Shown: positions 44,335 to 53,504 of the stretch, piece after piece | Position numbering within the stretch: position 1 is the stretch's first letter | Layout of the letters: every line of letters starts with the position of its first letter | NCBI RefSeq assembly: GCF_003063245.1 | Contig: NZ_MUXE01000015.1 | Location: 1-64,000, forward strand | DNA from: Arcobacter caeni | Lineage (GTDB): Bacteria; Campylobacterota; Campylobacteria; Campylobacterales; Arcobacteraceae | Length of the DNA stretch: 64,000 nucleotides | Direction of reading: 5' to 3' | Program-made: the position numbers and the translations under genes | Notes under the pieces: generated by a model | Database searches by the model: none | Told to the model about the DNA's origin: nothing | The model's input: the letters and a program-made list of their open reading frames with translations, nothing else

Positions 44335-45954
44335 ATGTTTATGGAACATTTAGCCTTGACATATAAATGTCATAGTTCAATAGGCAATAGTTTAGATTTA
44401 AATATTATGATTAAAGAAGTTCTAACATCTTTTGTGGAAGAAACAAATGCCATAAAAGGATTTTTTTATTTAATTGATGAAAATAATAAATTATATAAAT
44501 ATTTAGCCTATGATGATAATTTTGCTTATGATGAAACAATATTTCAAGAACAAATAAAAGATTTAGCAGTTATTAAATATTTTGAATATAATCAAAAAGA
44601 AATAATTTTACTTTTACCTCTAGAAAAAGCTGCTTTTTTTATAGTTTTTGAAAAAGATTATTCAAAATTTGAGTTTGTAATTTCCATGTTTCAAGATTTA
44701 ATTGTAAAGTTAAATATAAGTATTGATGCTTGTTTAAATGTACAAAAAATTAAAAATAAAAATAAAATGCTAAATCATTTGGCTAATGAATTAAAAGAAC
44801 AACAAAAACAGTTACTTGAGTCTGATAAATACAAAAGTAATTTTCTGGCAAATATGTCCCACGAATTAAAAACTCCATTAAATTCTATCATTGTAATATC
44901 TTCAATAATGGCAAAAAATAGAAATCAAAAATTAGATGATGAACAAATAAAAAATATGAAAATCATTAATAGTTGTGGAAATGATTTATTAATTTTAATT
45001 AATGATATATTAGATATTTCAAAAATTGAAGCTGGAGAATTATCTATAAATTTATCTAAAATAAATCTATTTGAATTACTTGAAAATTTAGTTTTAGATA
45101 TGCAACCTTTGGCTAATGAAAAAGGATTAGTTGTAAATTATAATTCAAATAATAAGGAGTTATTTTTATTATCTGATTTAAATAGAATTAAACAAATTGT
45201 AAAAAATTTGATGAGTAATGCAATAAAATTTACTGACAAGGGAAGTATTGAAATTATTTTAGAAGAAAATATAAATGATATTATAATAAAAGTAATTGAT
45301 GAAGGTATTGGAATATCAAAAGAAAAGTTAGATTATATTTTTGAAAGATTTAAACAAGCTGATGGAAGTACTACAAGAAAATATGGTGGAACAGGACTTG
45401 GTTTAGCAATTTCTAAAGAGTTAGCTTCTTTATTAGGTGGAGAAATTAAAGCTTTTAGCACTTTGGGACAAGGAAGTACTTTTGAATTAATTTTGCCTAA
45501 AAAAACAAATATAAAAAATATATCTGATGATAAAGTTACTATTTCATCTAAGAATACTGATATTGTTATTGATGATATTATTTTATTTGATATGGAAGAA
45601 TCTTTAAAACAAGAAGATAATATTATTAAAAAAGATGAAAAATTACTAATAATAAATAGTGATTATGTGGCTTTTTTCCCAATTGCAGTTCTATTACGAA
45701 AACAAAATTTTATTTTAACTTATTGTAAATCATTTGAGGAAGCTTATGATATATTAAAAAATAAATATGATTTAGTGATTATTGATGAAGATAATTCTGA
45801 TTTAGATATATTTGATTTTCTCGATTATTGTAAAGAAAATGAGTTGAAAAAGATTGTAATTTCTTCTGAAAATATAGAGGAAAAAGATTATTTACAAAAA
45901 CAACTTATGAAAAATGAACTGATGAATAAAATTTTAACTTATTTAGGAAGATAA
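44335..45954 (+). CDS. Soluble hybrid histidine kinase with a degenerate-looking receiver
   Basis: 539 aa with no membrane helix. Residues 1-135 may be a GAF-type sensor (F-V-E-E-T-N-A-I-K-G-F-F-Y-L). HisKA follows, F-L-A-N-M-S-H-E-L-K-T-P-L with His176. The HATPase has an N-box N-L-M-S-N-A-I-K-F-T, then D-E-G-I-G-I and G-T-G-L-G-L-A-I. The last 100 residues look like a receiver fold (L-L-I-I-N-S-D at the start, Y-D-L-V-I-I-D-E-D-N at the phospho-Asp strand), though the first acidic pair is missing, so phosphorylation is doubtful. The next gene starts one base after its stop, so a paired phosphorelay is very likely. AAAAGG precedes the ATG. Confidence 0.87.
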   Translation: MFMEHLALTYKCHSSIGNSLDLNIMIKEVLTSFVEETNAIKGFFYLIDENNKLYKYLAYDDNFAYDETIFQEQIKDLAVIKYFEYNQKEIILLLPLEKAAFFIVFEKDYSKFEFVISMFQDLIVKLNISIDACLNVQKIKNKNKMLNHLANELKEQQKQLLESDKYKSNFLANMSHELKTPLNSIIVISSIMAKNRNQKLDDEQIKNMKIINSCGNDLLILINDILDISKIEAGELSINLSKINLFELLENLVLDMQPLANEKGLVVNYNSNNKELFLLSDLNRIKQIVKNLMSNAIKFTDKGSIEIILEENINDIIIKVIDEGIGISKEKLDYIFERFKQADGSTTRKYGGTGLGLAISKELASLLGGEIKAFSTLGQGSTFELILPKKTNIKNISDDKVTISSKNTDIVIDDIILFDMEESLKQEDNIIKKDEKLLIINSDYVAFFPIAVLLRKQNFILTYCKSFEEAYDILKNKYDLVIIDEDNSDLDIFDFLDYCKENELKKIVISSENIEEKDYLQKQLMKNELMNKILTYLGR

Positions 45955-45955
45955 A

Positions 45956-47074
45956 GTGAATAAATTTAATATCTTATTAGTAGATGATGTCTCTGAAAAT
46001 ATATATTCTTTAAAAATGATGATAGAAGATAGTTTTGATGTTAATATTTTTTCTGCATTAAGTGCTCAAGATGGTATGGAAATACTTATGAAAGAAAATA
46101 TTGACTTAATTTTAACAGATGTTCAAATGCCTGAGATTGATGGTTTTGAATTTGTTGAGTACTTAAAAAATATTGAAAAAACAAAAAATATTCCAGTTAT
46201 TTTTATAACAGGAATTTATGATAAAGATGAGTATAAAACCAAAGGTTATAATTTAGGTGCTATTGAATATATTACAAAACCTATTCATGATATTTTGCTA
46301 AATTCTAAATTAAGAGTTTATATTGATATTTTTGAGAAAAGAAAACAAGATATTGAGTTAATAGCTTCAAAGGATAAAGTATTAATTCATCAATCAAAAA
46401 TGGCAACAATGGGTGAAATGATAGGCGTAATTTCACATCAGTTAAAGCAACCTTTGAATATTTTATCTTTATGTTGTAATGATGTAAAAGACTCTTTTTT
46501 TTCAAATGAAATAAATGAGAAATTTATTGATGATTTTTCAAAAAATGCGAAAGAACAGATAAGCTTTTTGAGTGAAACAATAGATGATTTTAGAGATTTT
46601 TTTAATCCAAATAAACAAAAGGTAGTATTTGAAATAAAAGATGCAATCGAAAAATCTCTAAAATTTATGGGAAATCAGTTTGAAATAAATAGAGTTAAAA
46701 TAAACATAGAATATAAAGATGAAAAAGTTTATGGAATAAAAACAGAATTAGAGCAAGTAATCTTAAATATATTAAATAATTCTTTGGATGTATTTAAAGA
46801 AAGAAAAACTGAAAATAAAGAGATAAATATAAAAGTTTTATCAAAACAATCATATACAATTTTAATTATGGAAGATAATGCAGGTGGCGTAAAAGATGAG
46901 AACTTAGAAAAGCTTTTTGATCCATATTATACTACTAAATCAACAGGAACTGGAACAGGTCTTTATATGGTGAAACTTGTAATAAAAAATAGTTTTCAAG
47001 GGGATTTAAAAATAAATAATAGTGAAAAAGGTTTGAGATATATTATGGCTTTACCACAAAAAGAAGAGAGTTAA
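45956..47074 (+). CDS. Receiver-histidine kinase protein (REC first)
   Basis: 372 aa, GTG start coupled to the previous stop. The receiver domain comes first (1-115), with Asp10/Asp11, phospho-acceptor Asp55 (L-I-L-T-D-V-Q-M-P), Thr85 and Lys108 (I-T-K-P). The kinase follows: M-A-T-M-G-E-M-I-G-V-I-S-H-Q-L-K-Q-P-L with His161, N-I-L-N-N-S-L-D-V-F, D-N-A-G-G and T-G-T-G-L-Y-M. There is no output domain for DNA binding, so it should pass phosphate or act on the kinase partner. This REC-HK order, regulated by an upstream kinase, is a multi-step relay layout. Its last 4 bases overlap the RND permease gene. Confidence 0.88.
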   Translation: MNKFNILLVDDVSENIYSLKMMIEDSFDVNIFSALSAQDGMEILMKENIDLILTDVQMPEIDGFEFVEYLKNIEKTKNIPVIFITGIYDKDEYKTKGYNLGAIEYITKPIHDILLNSKLRVYIDIFEKRKQDIELIASKDKVLIHQSKMATMGEMIGVISHQLKQPLNILSLCCNDVKDSFFSNEINEKFIDDFSKNAKEQISFLSETIDDFRDFFNPNKQKVVFEIKDAIEKSLKFMGNQFEINRVKINIEYKDEKVYGIKTELEQVILNILNNSLDVFKERKTENKEINIKVLSKQSYTILIMEDNAGGVKDENLEKLFDPYYTTKSTGTGTGLYMVKLVIKNSFQGDLKINNSEKGLRYIMALPQKEES

Positions 47075-47086
47075 ATCTCTTCTTTT
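47059..47086. terminator. Bidirectional terminator in the overlap of two gene ends
   Basis: An 11-bp stem AAAAGAAGAGA / TCTCTTCTTTT with a 6-base loop spans the ends of both convergent genes and their shared bases. Confidence 0.75.
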
Positions 47087-50000
47087 GTTTTGTCTTTTTT
47101 TAGACCTATTTTTGAAACTAAAACATAAAATAATGGAATAAATATAATAGCTATAAAAGTAGCTGCTAACATTCCTCCAATTACTCCCGTTCCAATCGCA
47201 TGTCTACTTGCAGCTCCTGCACCATTACTAATAGCTAATGGAACAGTTCCTAAAGTAAATGCCAATGAAGTCATAATAATTGGTCTTAATCTTATCTTAG
47301 CAGCTTCAAATGCAGCATCCAATAATCCAAAGCCTTCTTTTTGTTTTTGTAAGGCAAATTCTACGATTAAGATGGCATTTTTTGCAGCTAGTCCTGCTAG
47401 AACTAAAAGTCCTATTTGGAAATAAATATCATTTTCCAAACCTCTTAATAATGTTGCTAAGATTGCTCCAAACATTGCAAAAGGAACAGCTAAAACAACT
47501 GAAATTGGTAATAACCATTTTCCATACAATGCAGCCAAAATTAAGAATAATAAAACTAAACCAAAAATAAAGGCTGTACTGGAACTACTAGAAATTTGTT
47601 TTTCTTGATATGCAGTTCCTACCCAACTAATAGTATAACCAGATGGTAAAACTTCATTTGATACTTCTTCAATAGCTTTTAGTGCATCACCTGAACTAAA
47701 TCCAAGTGAAGGTTGTCCTGATACTTTTGCTGCTTGGAAAAGATTAAATCTTTCAATTAAGTCAGCTCCTACAACTTTTTTGATATTTACAAATGAACTA
47801 ATTGGTAAAAGTTCATTATTGTTACCTTTAACAAAAACAAATTTTAAGTCATCAGCACTTTTTCTATATTCGCTTTCTGCTTGTAAATTTACTTTATATG
47901 TTCTTCCATATAAAGAGAAATCATTTACATAAAAACTTCCAAAAGTTGCATTTAAAGTGTTATAAATATCATCCACAGCTACACCTTTTGCTTTAGCTTT
48001 TGGAATATTTACATCAATTTTATATTGAGGAATATTTGCTGCAAGTGAGCTTCTTACTCCCATTAATTCAGGTCTATCTTTAGCTTTTGCAATAATTTGA
48101 TTTACAACTTTTTCTAAATCCTGAATATTTCCACCTGTTCTATCTTGAATATACATTTCAAATCCACCAGCAACACTCATTCCCATAATAGGAGGAGGTA
48201 AAACTCCAAAAGAGAATCCATCTGAAGTTGCTAGTACTTGACCACTTAATTTTTTTAGAATCGCATCAGCATGTTGATCAGCATTTGGTCTTTCATCCCA
48301 AGGATTAAGTTTTATAATTGTTGCTGCCGCATGAGTTCTTTGAGATGATGATGTTAAATCATATCCAGCAAGTGTAATAATATCTTTTACATTTGAATCT
48401 TTTGCAATAATACTATTTAATTCAGTCGTAAATTCATCTGTTCTTGAAATTGAAGCACCACCTGGATTGTAAGAAAATACGAAAATAGTTCCTTGGTCTT
48501 CATTTGGAATAAGTCCAGTTTTCATAGATTTAAACATATCATAAGATATAAAAATCAATCCACCAAAAAGTAAAATTGAAATAAGAGAAAATCTAATAGT
48601 TTTTTTAACTAAATAGGTATAGCTACTTGTTGCCTTTTCAAAAAAGTTATTAAACCATACAAAAAAGAAAAATGTTGGTTTTTTATGGTCATCTTTTAAT
48701 AAAGAAGCACAAAGTGATGGAGTTAATGTTAATGCAACAAAACCTGAAATAACGATTGAAATAACAATAGTTATGGCAAATTGTCTATACATTTCCCCAC
48801 TTAATCCACCCATAAATGCAACAGGAATAAATACTGACGAAAGAACTAAAACAATTGCAACAATTGCTCCTGAAACTTCTTTCATTGCTTTAAATGATGC
48901 TTCTCTTGGAGACATTCCCTCACTCATATGTCTTTCAACATTTTCAATAACAATAATAGCATCATCAACAACAATACCAATAGCAAGAACTAAACCAAAA
49001 AGTGTTAGTAAGTTAATACTAAATCCTAAAGCATACATTCCAGCAAATGCACCAATAATTGATACGGGAACCGCTAAAATAGGAATTAAAGTTGCTCTCC
49101 AGTTTTGTAAAAATAAAAATATAATTAAGATAACTAATAAAATCGCTTCAACAAATGTTTTTGCAACTTCTTTAATAGAAATTTCAACAAATTGTGTACT
49201 ATCATAAGGAACACTATATTCTACACCATCTGGAAAGTTTAATTTTGCAGTTTCTAAAGATTTTTTAACAGCTTTAGCAGTTTCTAAAGCATTTGAACCA
49301 CTTTGTAAAAAGATACCTATTGGAATAGCAGGTGAATTATTTAATTTTGTCACCATATCATAACTTGAACTTCCAAGTTCTATATTTGCAACATCTTTTA
49401 ACATCAATGAACTACCATCTTCATTTGCTCTAATTACAATATCACCAAATTGTTCAGGACTACTCAATCTTTCAGGAGTTTGAATAGTATAAGTAAACAT
49501 TTGTTTTTCTTTTATTGGCTCTGCTGCTATTTTTCCAGCTGAGTATTGATAATTTTGTTCTTTTACAACATTTATTACATCTGTTGTTGTGAGTGAATAT
49601 TTAGAAAGTTTTAAAGGATCAATCCAAATTTTAATAGCATAATCTTTTGCTCCAAAAATCATTGCATCACCAACACCACTTACTCTTTTTAAATCATCAA
49701 CTATATTCATTAAAGCATAGTTAGATAAATAAGTTGTATCGTATGTATTTGATGGAGAATTAAGCATAATAAATTGTAAAATACTTGGACTTCTTTCTCT
49801 TACATTTACACCTTGTCTTTGTACTTGCTCTGGAAGTTTTGCCAAAGATGCTTGAACTCTATTGTTTACATCAATTTTTGCAGAATCAGCATCTGTTCCT
49901 ACTTCAAAAAATACATTTATACTTACTCGTCCACTATCTTCAGCAACTGAGTTCATATAAAGCATATTTTTTGCACCATTAATTTGCTCTTCAATAGGAG

Positions 50001-50190
50001 CAGCAACTGTTTTTGCTAAAGTATCAGCACTTGCTCCTGGATAAGTTGTACTTACAATAATCTGAGGAGGAATTACCCTTGGGTATTGCTCAATTGGTAA
50101 ATTTAGCATAGCAGCAAGTCCTGCTAAAACTATGATAATAGATACAACTGCTGCAAATACTGGGTTTTTTATAAAAAATGAAGAAAACAT
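47071..50190 (-). CDS. RND multidrug efflux permease (HAE1 family, AcrB/CmeB-like)
   Basis: 1039 aa, the normal size. It starts M-F-S-S-F-F-I-K-N-P-V-F-A, the standard RND first helix. It has the two large periplasmic loops and a transmembrane charge relay (G-I-V-V-D-D-A-I-I-V-I-E-N-V with the Asp pair at about 408, and K in A-A-K-N-A near the end) for proton coupling. Within the trimer, drug or bile-salt-like compounds are taken from the periplasm or membrane and handed to the outer-membrane channel. It is the last gene of a three-gene operon (TolC-like, fusion protein, permease), separated by one base from the fusion-protein gene. Confidence 0.95.
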   Translation of the reverse strand: MFSSFFIKNPVFAAVVSIIIVLAGLAAMLNLPIEQYPRVIPPQIIVSTTYPGASADTLAKTVAAPIEEQINGAKNMLYMNSVAEDSGRVSINVFFEVGTDADSAKIDVNNRVQASLAKLPEQVQRQGVNVRERSPSILQFIMLNSPSNTYDTTYLSNYALMNIVDDLKRVSGVGDAMIFGAKDYAIKIWIDPLKLSKYSLTTTDVINVVKEQNYQYSAGKIAAEPIKEKQMFTYTIQTPERLSSPEQFGDIVIRANEDGSSLMLKDVANIELGSSSYDMVTKLNNSPAIPIGIFLQSGSNALETAKAVKKSLETAKLNFPDGVEYSVPYDSTQFVEISIKEVAKTFVEAILLVILIIFLFLQNWRATLIPILAVPVSIIGAFAGMYALGFSINLLTLFGLVLAIGIVVDDAIIVIENVERHMSEGMSPREASFKAMKEVSGAIVAIVLVLSSVFIPVAFMGGLSGEMYRQFAITIVISIVISGFVALTLTPSLCASLLKDDHKKPTFFFFVWFNNFFEKATSSYTYLVKKTIRFSLISILLFGGLIFISYDMFKSMKTGLIPNEDQGTIFVFSYNPGGASISRTDEFTTELNSIIAKDSNVKDIITLAGYDLTSSSQRTHAAATIIKLNPWDERPNADQHADAILKKLSGQVLATSDGFSFGVLPPPIMGMSVAGGFEMYIQDRTGGNIQDLEKVVNQIIAKAKDRPELMGVRSSLAANIPQYKIDVNIPKAKAKGVAVDDIYNTLNATFGSFYVNDFSLYGRTYKVNLQAESEYRKSADDLKFVFVKGNNNELLPISSFVNIKKVVGADLIERFNLFQAAKVSGQPSLGFSSGDALKAIEEVSNEVLPSGYTISWVGTAYQEKQISSSSSTAFIFGLVLLFLILAALYGKWLLPISVVLAVPFAMFGAILATLLRGLENDIYFQIGLLVLAGLAAKNAILIVEFALQKQKEGFGLLDAAFEAAKIRLRPIIMTSLAFTLGTVPLAISNGAGAASRHAIGTGVIGGMLAATFIAIIFIPLFYVLVSKIGLKKDKTKEEI

Positions 50191-50191
50191 A

Positions 50192-51277
50192 TTATTTCTC
50201 TTTATTTAAAATTTGTATTTTTGTATCAGGTCTTAGTTTTGCCATGTTGCTGATAACAATTACATCATTTTCATTAAGTCCACTTTCTATAGTGATTCCC
50301 TCTTTTACTAAAATACCTGTTTGTACAGGTCTTAATTTTGCGATTGAATCAGTAACTACATAAACAAAACTACCTTGAGAAGTTTTTAAAATAGCATTTT
50401 CAGGAATAATATAAACTTTTCCTAAATCAAGATTTGATACTTGTATTTTTGCAAATTCGCCAATTAGAATTTCATTATTTTTGTTTTCAAATTTGGCTCT
50501 TAATAAAAGTGTGTCAGTATTTGAATCTATTTTTGGTGAGATAAAATCAACTGCTCCATTTTCATAAGTTTTATTACTTGTAACTAAATTTACTTTTGCA
50601 CTTTTAGCTTTTATTTGTGAAAGGTATCTTGTCACATCATCTTTTGAAAGTGCAAATTCTGCATAAACAGGATTTGTATTTGTAATAGTAACAAGTAAAG
50701 AATCAGAATCATTAGAACCAACTAAATTACCTAAATCAGTTTTTTTAATTCCTACAATTCCATCAATTGGAGCATGAATTTTTGTATAATCAAACTGAAT
50801 TTGTGCTTGTTGTAATGATGCTTTTGCACTTTCAAGTTGACTTGAAGCATTTTCATAAGAATAAGTATATTCATCATATTGTTGAGTACTTATTGATTTT
50901 GTTTTTATTAAAGAGTTTGATCTTTCATAATCTTTTTGTGATTTTTTATAATTTGCCTCAGCAGTTTTTACACTAGCTTTTGCAACATTTAAATTTGCTA
51001 AATATGTATCTTGTTCAATTTTATATAATAAAGTTCCTTTTTTTACAAATTCTCCTTCATTAAAATATTTTTCAACTAAAATACCTTTTACTCTTGCTCT
51101 TACTTCTACTTCTTCATAAGTTTTTATTATTGAAGGGTAAGTTTTAATTGTAGTTGATGCTTTATTTTCTATTTTAAATATTTCCACAGGAAGAGGTGGA
51201 AGTTGCGGTTTTTCCTCAGCATTTAATGTATTTAATCCTAAAAAAATAAATGCTATTGCTATTATTGATTTTCTCAT
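50192..51277 (-). CDS. RND efflux periplasmic adaptor (membrane fusion protein)
   Basis: 361 aa with an N-terminal signal (M-R-K-S-I-I-A-I-A-F-I-F-L-G-L-N-T-L-N-A); no lipobox Cys is seen. Lipoyl-like half motifs (V-R-A-R-V-K-G-I-L and I-H-A-P-I-D-G-I-V-G) flank an alpha-helical hairpin (about 95-165), followed by the beta-barrel and membrane-proximal domain. It bridges permease and outer-membrane channel. Its start overlaps the end of the TolC-like gene by 4 bases (ATGA type) and AGAGGA lies before it. Confidence 0.92.
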   Translation of the reverse strand: MRKSIIAIAFIFLGLNTLNAEEKPQLPPLPVEIFKIENKASTTIKTYPSIIKTYEEVEVRARVKGILVEKYFNEGEFVKKGTLLYKIEQDTYLANLNVAKASVKTAEANYKKSQKDYERSNSLIKTKSISTQQYDEYTYSYENASSQLESAKASLQQAQIQFDYTKIHAPIDGIVGIKKTDLGNLVGSNDSDSLLVTITNTNPVYAEFALSKDDVTRYLSQIKAKSAKVNLVTSNKTYENGAVDFISPKIDSNTDTLLLRAKFENKNNEILIGEFAKIQVSNLDLGKVYIIPENAILKTSQGSFVYVVTDSIAKLRPVQTGILVKEGITIESGLNENDVIVISNMAKLRPDTKIQILNKEK

Positions 51278-52506
51278 TTTATATATTCCTCTAATTTTTT
51301 ACCACTATAGTAAAGTATTTTTGCTTTTTTAATTTCTAAATCATTTTGTGAAGTTTTTAATTGACTAAGAGCTGTAAATTTTTCACTTAGACTTTCTAAA
51401 AAAGCCACATTATCAATTAAACCATTTTGGTATTTTGATTTAATTACATCGTATGCAGTTGTTGCTGCTTTTAAATTAGCTTCCGAAGATTTTATTTTTA
51501 ATTTTGAAATTTCATAAGATTTTATTGCTAATTCTAAATCAACATTTGCTTTGTTTTTTTCATATTCTAATTGAGATTTTAAACTTAAATAATCTTTGTA
51601 TTTTGATTCATATTTGTATTTTGTTTCACCAAAAGAGAATATATTCCATTTTAAATTTGCAGATGCAATATTTTGATGATCGATTGCATTACTTTCATAA
51701 GCTTTATTATCAAAGTTTGAATCATAATATGAATAAGTATTATCAAGAGTTATTGTTGGTAAATAACCACTTTTTTCACTTTTTGAATTTGCAAGTTTTG
51801 CTTCTACATTATATTCTAAAGATTTTAAGTCAAATCTTAAATCAGTTTGAGCATTGTTTTCAAGCTCTTTTACATTAGAACCAGCACTAATAGTAACTTT
51901 TTCTCCTGTGATATACTCTAAATTGTGAAGTATAGTTAAAATTTCAAGTTCTAATTCTTGTAAAGTTACTTTTGAACTTTCTAATCTAGAAATAATTTTT
52001 TGAACTTCATCTTCAGTTGTTGTTCCAGCATCTAAAAATCTAGATAATCTTGTTAATTCTGAATCAAGTTGTTCTATTTCTTTTTCTTTTGCTTCTTTTT
52101 GTGAAATATATGATAAATAGTTATAATAATAAGTCACAACATTTAAAGAAATATCATTTTTTAGTGCTTCTAGTGATTTCTCACTACTTTTAATATTTGA
52201 TTCATAACTGTCATAAATATCTGATTTTTTTCCACCATCATATAATTCATAACTAATACTTGCATAAGTTTTTGATGAATTTTTTGGAACACTTGTAGTT
52301 TCTTTATCTGTTATTGAATGATTTGCACCTACATCTACGCTTGGCAAATAGCCACTTTTAATACTTTTATATTCGTCTTTTATTGAATCTAAACTCTTTT
52401 GAGAAGAATCAACTAATTTATTTTGAATAGATAAATTAACTAACTCTTCCAAATTTTGAGCGGATAAAAAAAGAGGAACTAAAAAAATAAAATATAATTT
52501 TTTCAA
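51274..52506 (-). CDS. TolC-family outer-membrane efflux protein
   Basis: 410 aa. The TTG start has AAGGAG ahead and encodes a signal peptide (M-K-K-L-Y-F-I-F-L-V-P-L-F-L-S-A). Two repeats of the outer-membrane-efflux type follow, with long amphipathic helices and S-A-x-Y-x-P-type landmarks (K-S-G-Y-L-P-S-V-D-V at about 51; K-S-G-Y-L-P-T-I-T-L at about 247), which mark the two structural halves. It is the first gene of the efflux operon, an order (channel, adaptor, permease) different from the adaptor-permease-channel order of cmeABC. The operator palindrome and the marR-type gene sit immediately upstream. Confidence 0.9.
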   Translation of the reverse strand: MKKLYFIFLVPLFLSAQNLEELVNLSIQNKLVDSSQKSLDSIKDEYKSIKSGYLPSVDVGANHSITDKETTSVPKNSSKTYASISYELYDGGKKSDIYDSYESNIKSSEKSLEALKNDISLNVVTYYYNYLSYISQKEAKEKEIEQLDSELTRLSRFLDAGTTTEDEVQKIISRLESSKVTLQELELEILTILHNLEYITGEKVTISAGSNVKELENNAQTDLRFDLKSLEYNVEAKLANSKSEKSGYLPTITLDNTYSYYDSNFDNKAYESNAIDHQNIASANLKWNIFSFGETKYKYESKYKDYLSLKSQLEYEKNKANVDLELAIKSYEISKLKIKSSEANLKAATTAYDVIKSKYQNGLIDNVAFLESLSEKFTALSQLKTSQNDLEIKKAKILYYSGKKLEEYIK

Positions 52507-52555
52507 AATAACTCCTTATAATTTTTTTGATTTTGGATTTTAGAATAAAAAGGCT

Positions 52556-52585
52556 TAAATTTATCTTGCTAGCAAGATAAATTTA
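52556..52585. promoter_or_regulatory. 30-bp perfect palindrome, probable MarR-type operator
   Basis: The sequence is fully self-complementary, centred on TTGCTAGCAA at 52566-52575 with A/T arms out to 15 bases each side. It lies midway between the divergent efflux operon and the marR-type gene (50 bases from one start, 30 from the other), the classical place for a dimeric MarR repressor to control both genes. Binding is inferred from position and symmetry. Confidence 0.8.
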
Positions 52586-52615
52586 TTTTAATAATTATTC
52601 CGCTAAAATTGAAAC

Positions 52616-53092
52616 ATGAAAAAAAAATACATAGATAACTTCTACAACACAACAATTAAATTAAAAGAATATGAAGTTTTTGCACTTACTTTGCCAATTA
52701 CTCTATTACATAAAGATATGTTTAATAAAAATGAACATTTTTTTAAAACAACATATGATTTATTACATTCAGATATATCTGTTTTAGCATCACTATATTT
52801 CAATAAAAATGCCCTTTCTCCAACAGAATTATATGATGCAACCTTATTTTCTTCTGGTGGAATGACAAAGGTTTTAAAAAAACTAGAAGATAGAAAACTC
52901 ATAGAAAAGATACCTTCTTTAAATGATAAAAGAAGTATGCTAATAAGTTTGACAAATGATGGTGAAACTTTAATAAAAGAGTGTATGGAATCTCTTGTTG
53001 AGTCAAAAGAAAAACTGTTTAATATATTGACTCAAAAAGAGAAAAAAGATTTACAAAAAATTTTAGCAAAAGTAATATATTCAATGATTTAG
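52616..53092 (+). CDS. MarR-family transcriptional regulator
   Basis: 158 aa. A winged helix-turn-helix is visible: L-S-P-T-E-L-Y-D-A-T-L-F-S-S-G-G-M-T-K-V as turn-recognition helix, then the wing L-E-D-R-K-L-I-E-K-I and the D-K-R-S-M-L-I-S-L-T strand with the conserved D-x-R-S. Flanking helices at both ends form the dimer. It is divergent from the efflux operon and should repress it, with ligand-induced release, and probably regulates itself through the palindrome just upstream. Confidence 0.9.
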   Translation: MKKKYIDNFYNTTIKLKEYEVFALTLPITLLHKDMFNKNEHFFKTTYDLLHSDISVLASLYFNKNALSPTELYDATLFSSGGMTKVLKKLEDRKLIEKIPSLNDKRSMLISLTNDGETLIKECMESLVESKEKLFNILTQKEKKDLQKILAKVIYSMI

Positions 53093-53124
53093 ATAAACTT
53101 TATTTTTGTTAAACTAATTATTAT

Positions 53125-53319
53125 TTATCTCTTAATTTTAAATTCTTCTTCCAAAGCTTTTAGTTCATCTGCATTTTGTTGTGCTTTTTTTACTGCTTCT
53201 TCAAAGGCAAAGCCTTTCATTATTATTTCGTATAAATAAGGTTTTTCTTTTCGCCATTTTCGTAAAGTTCTCGCATCAATGCCTAATAGTCTTGCTTTAT
53301 CTTGTTGAGTTAATTTCAT
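53125..53319 (-). CDS. Small helix-turn-helix protein next to the R-M genes
   Basis: 64 aa. The first 25 residues, L-T-Q-Q-D-K-A-R-L-L-G-I-D-A-R-T-L-R-K-W, form a helix-turn-helix of the Cro/transposase-like kind (L-G-I turn, R-T-L-R-K-W recognition helix). The rest is a helix with K-K-A-Q-Q-N-A-D-E-L-K-A-L-E-E-E-F, perhaps for dimerisation. It diverges from the methyltransferase gene across 185 bases, the position of a controller protein in restriction-modification loci, but its type differs from classical C proteins. There is no good Shine-Dalgarno (GTTTTTTT before the ATG), so expression may be weak or leaderless. Confidence 0.65.
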   Translation of the reverse strand: MKLTQQDKARLLGIDARTLRKWRKEKPYLYEIIMKGFAFEEAVKKAQQNADELKALEEEFKIKR

Positions 53320-53415
53320 AAAAAAACTTTACACAAAAAAATATGTCAATAAAATTCGGAATAATAAGCCTATTTTATTAATATTTAGGAATTATATGTA
53401 TATAATCTTTTCTTA

Positions 53416-53436
53416 TTTCGGAAATATATTCCGAAA
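53416..53436. promoter_or_regulatory. Inverted repeat upstream of the R-M operon
   Basis: TTTCGGAA, five bases, TTCCGAAA. A third copy of the half-site (TTCGGAAT) is at 53355-53362. The repeat follows a TATAAT box (53401-53406), so a bound protein would block transcription of the methyltransferase gene. The divergent HTH protein is the obvious candidate binder. Confidence 0.55.
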
Positions 53437-53504
53437 ACCAATAAAAAAGAGACTTAAATGCCCTTATTATTAATAAAAATAGTTAAAAAAAGAAGAAATT
53501 TAAT

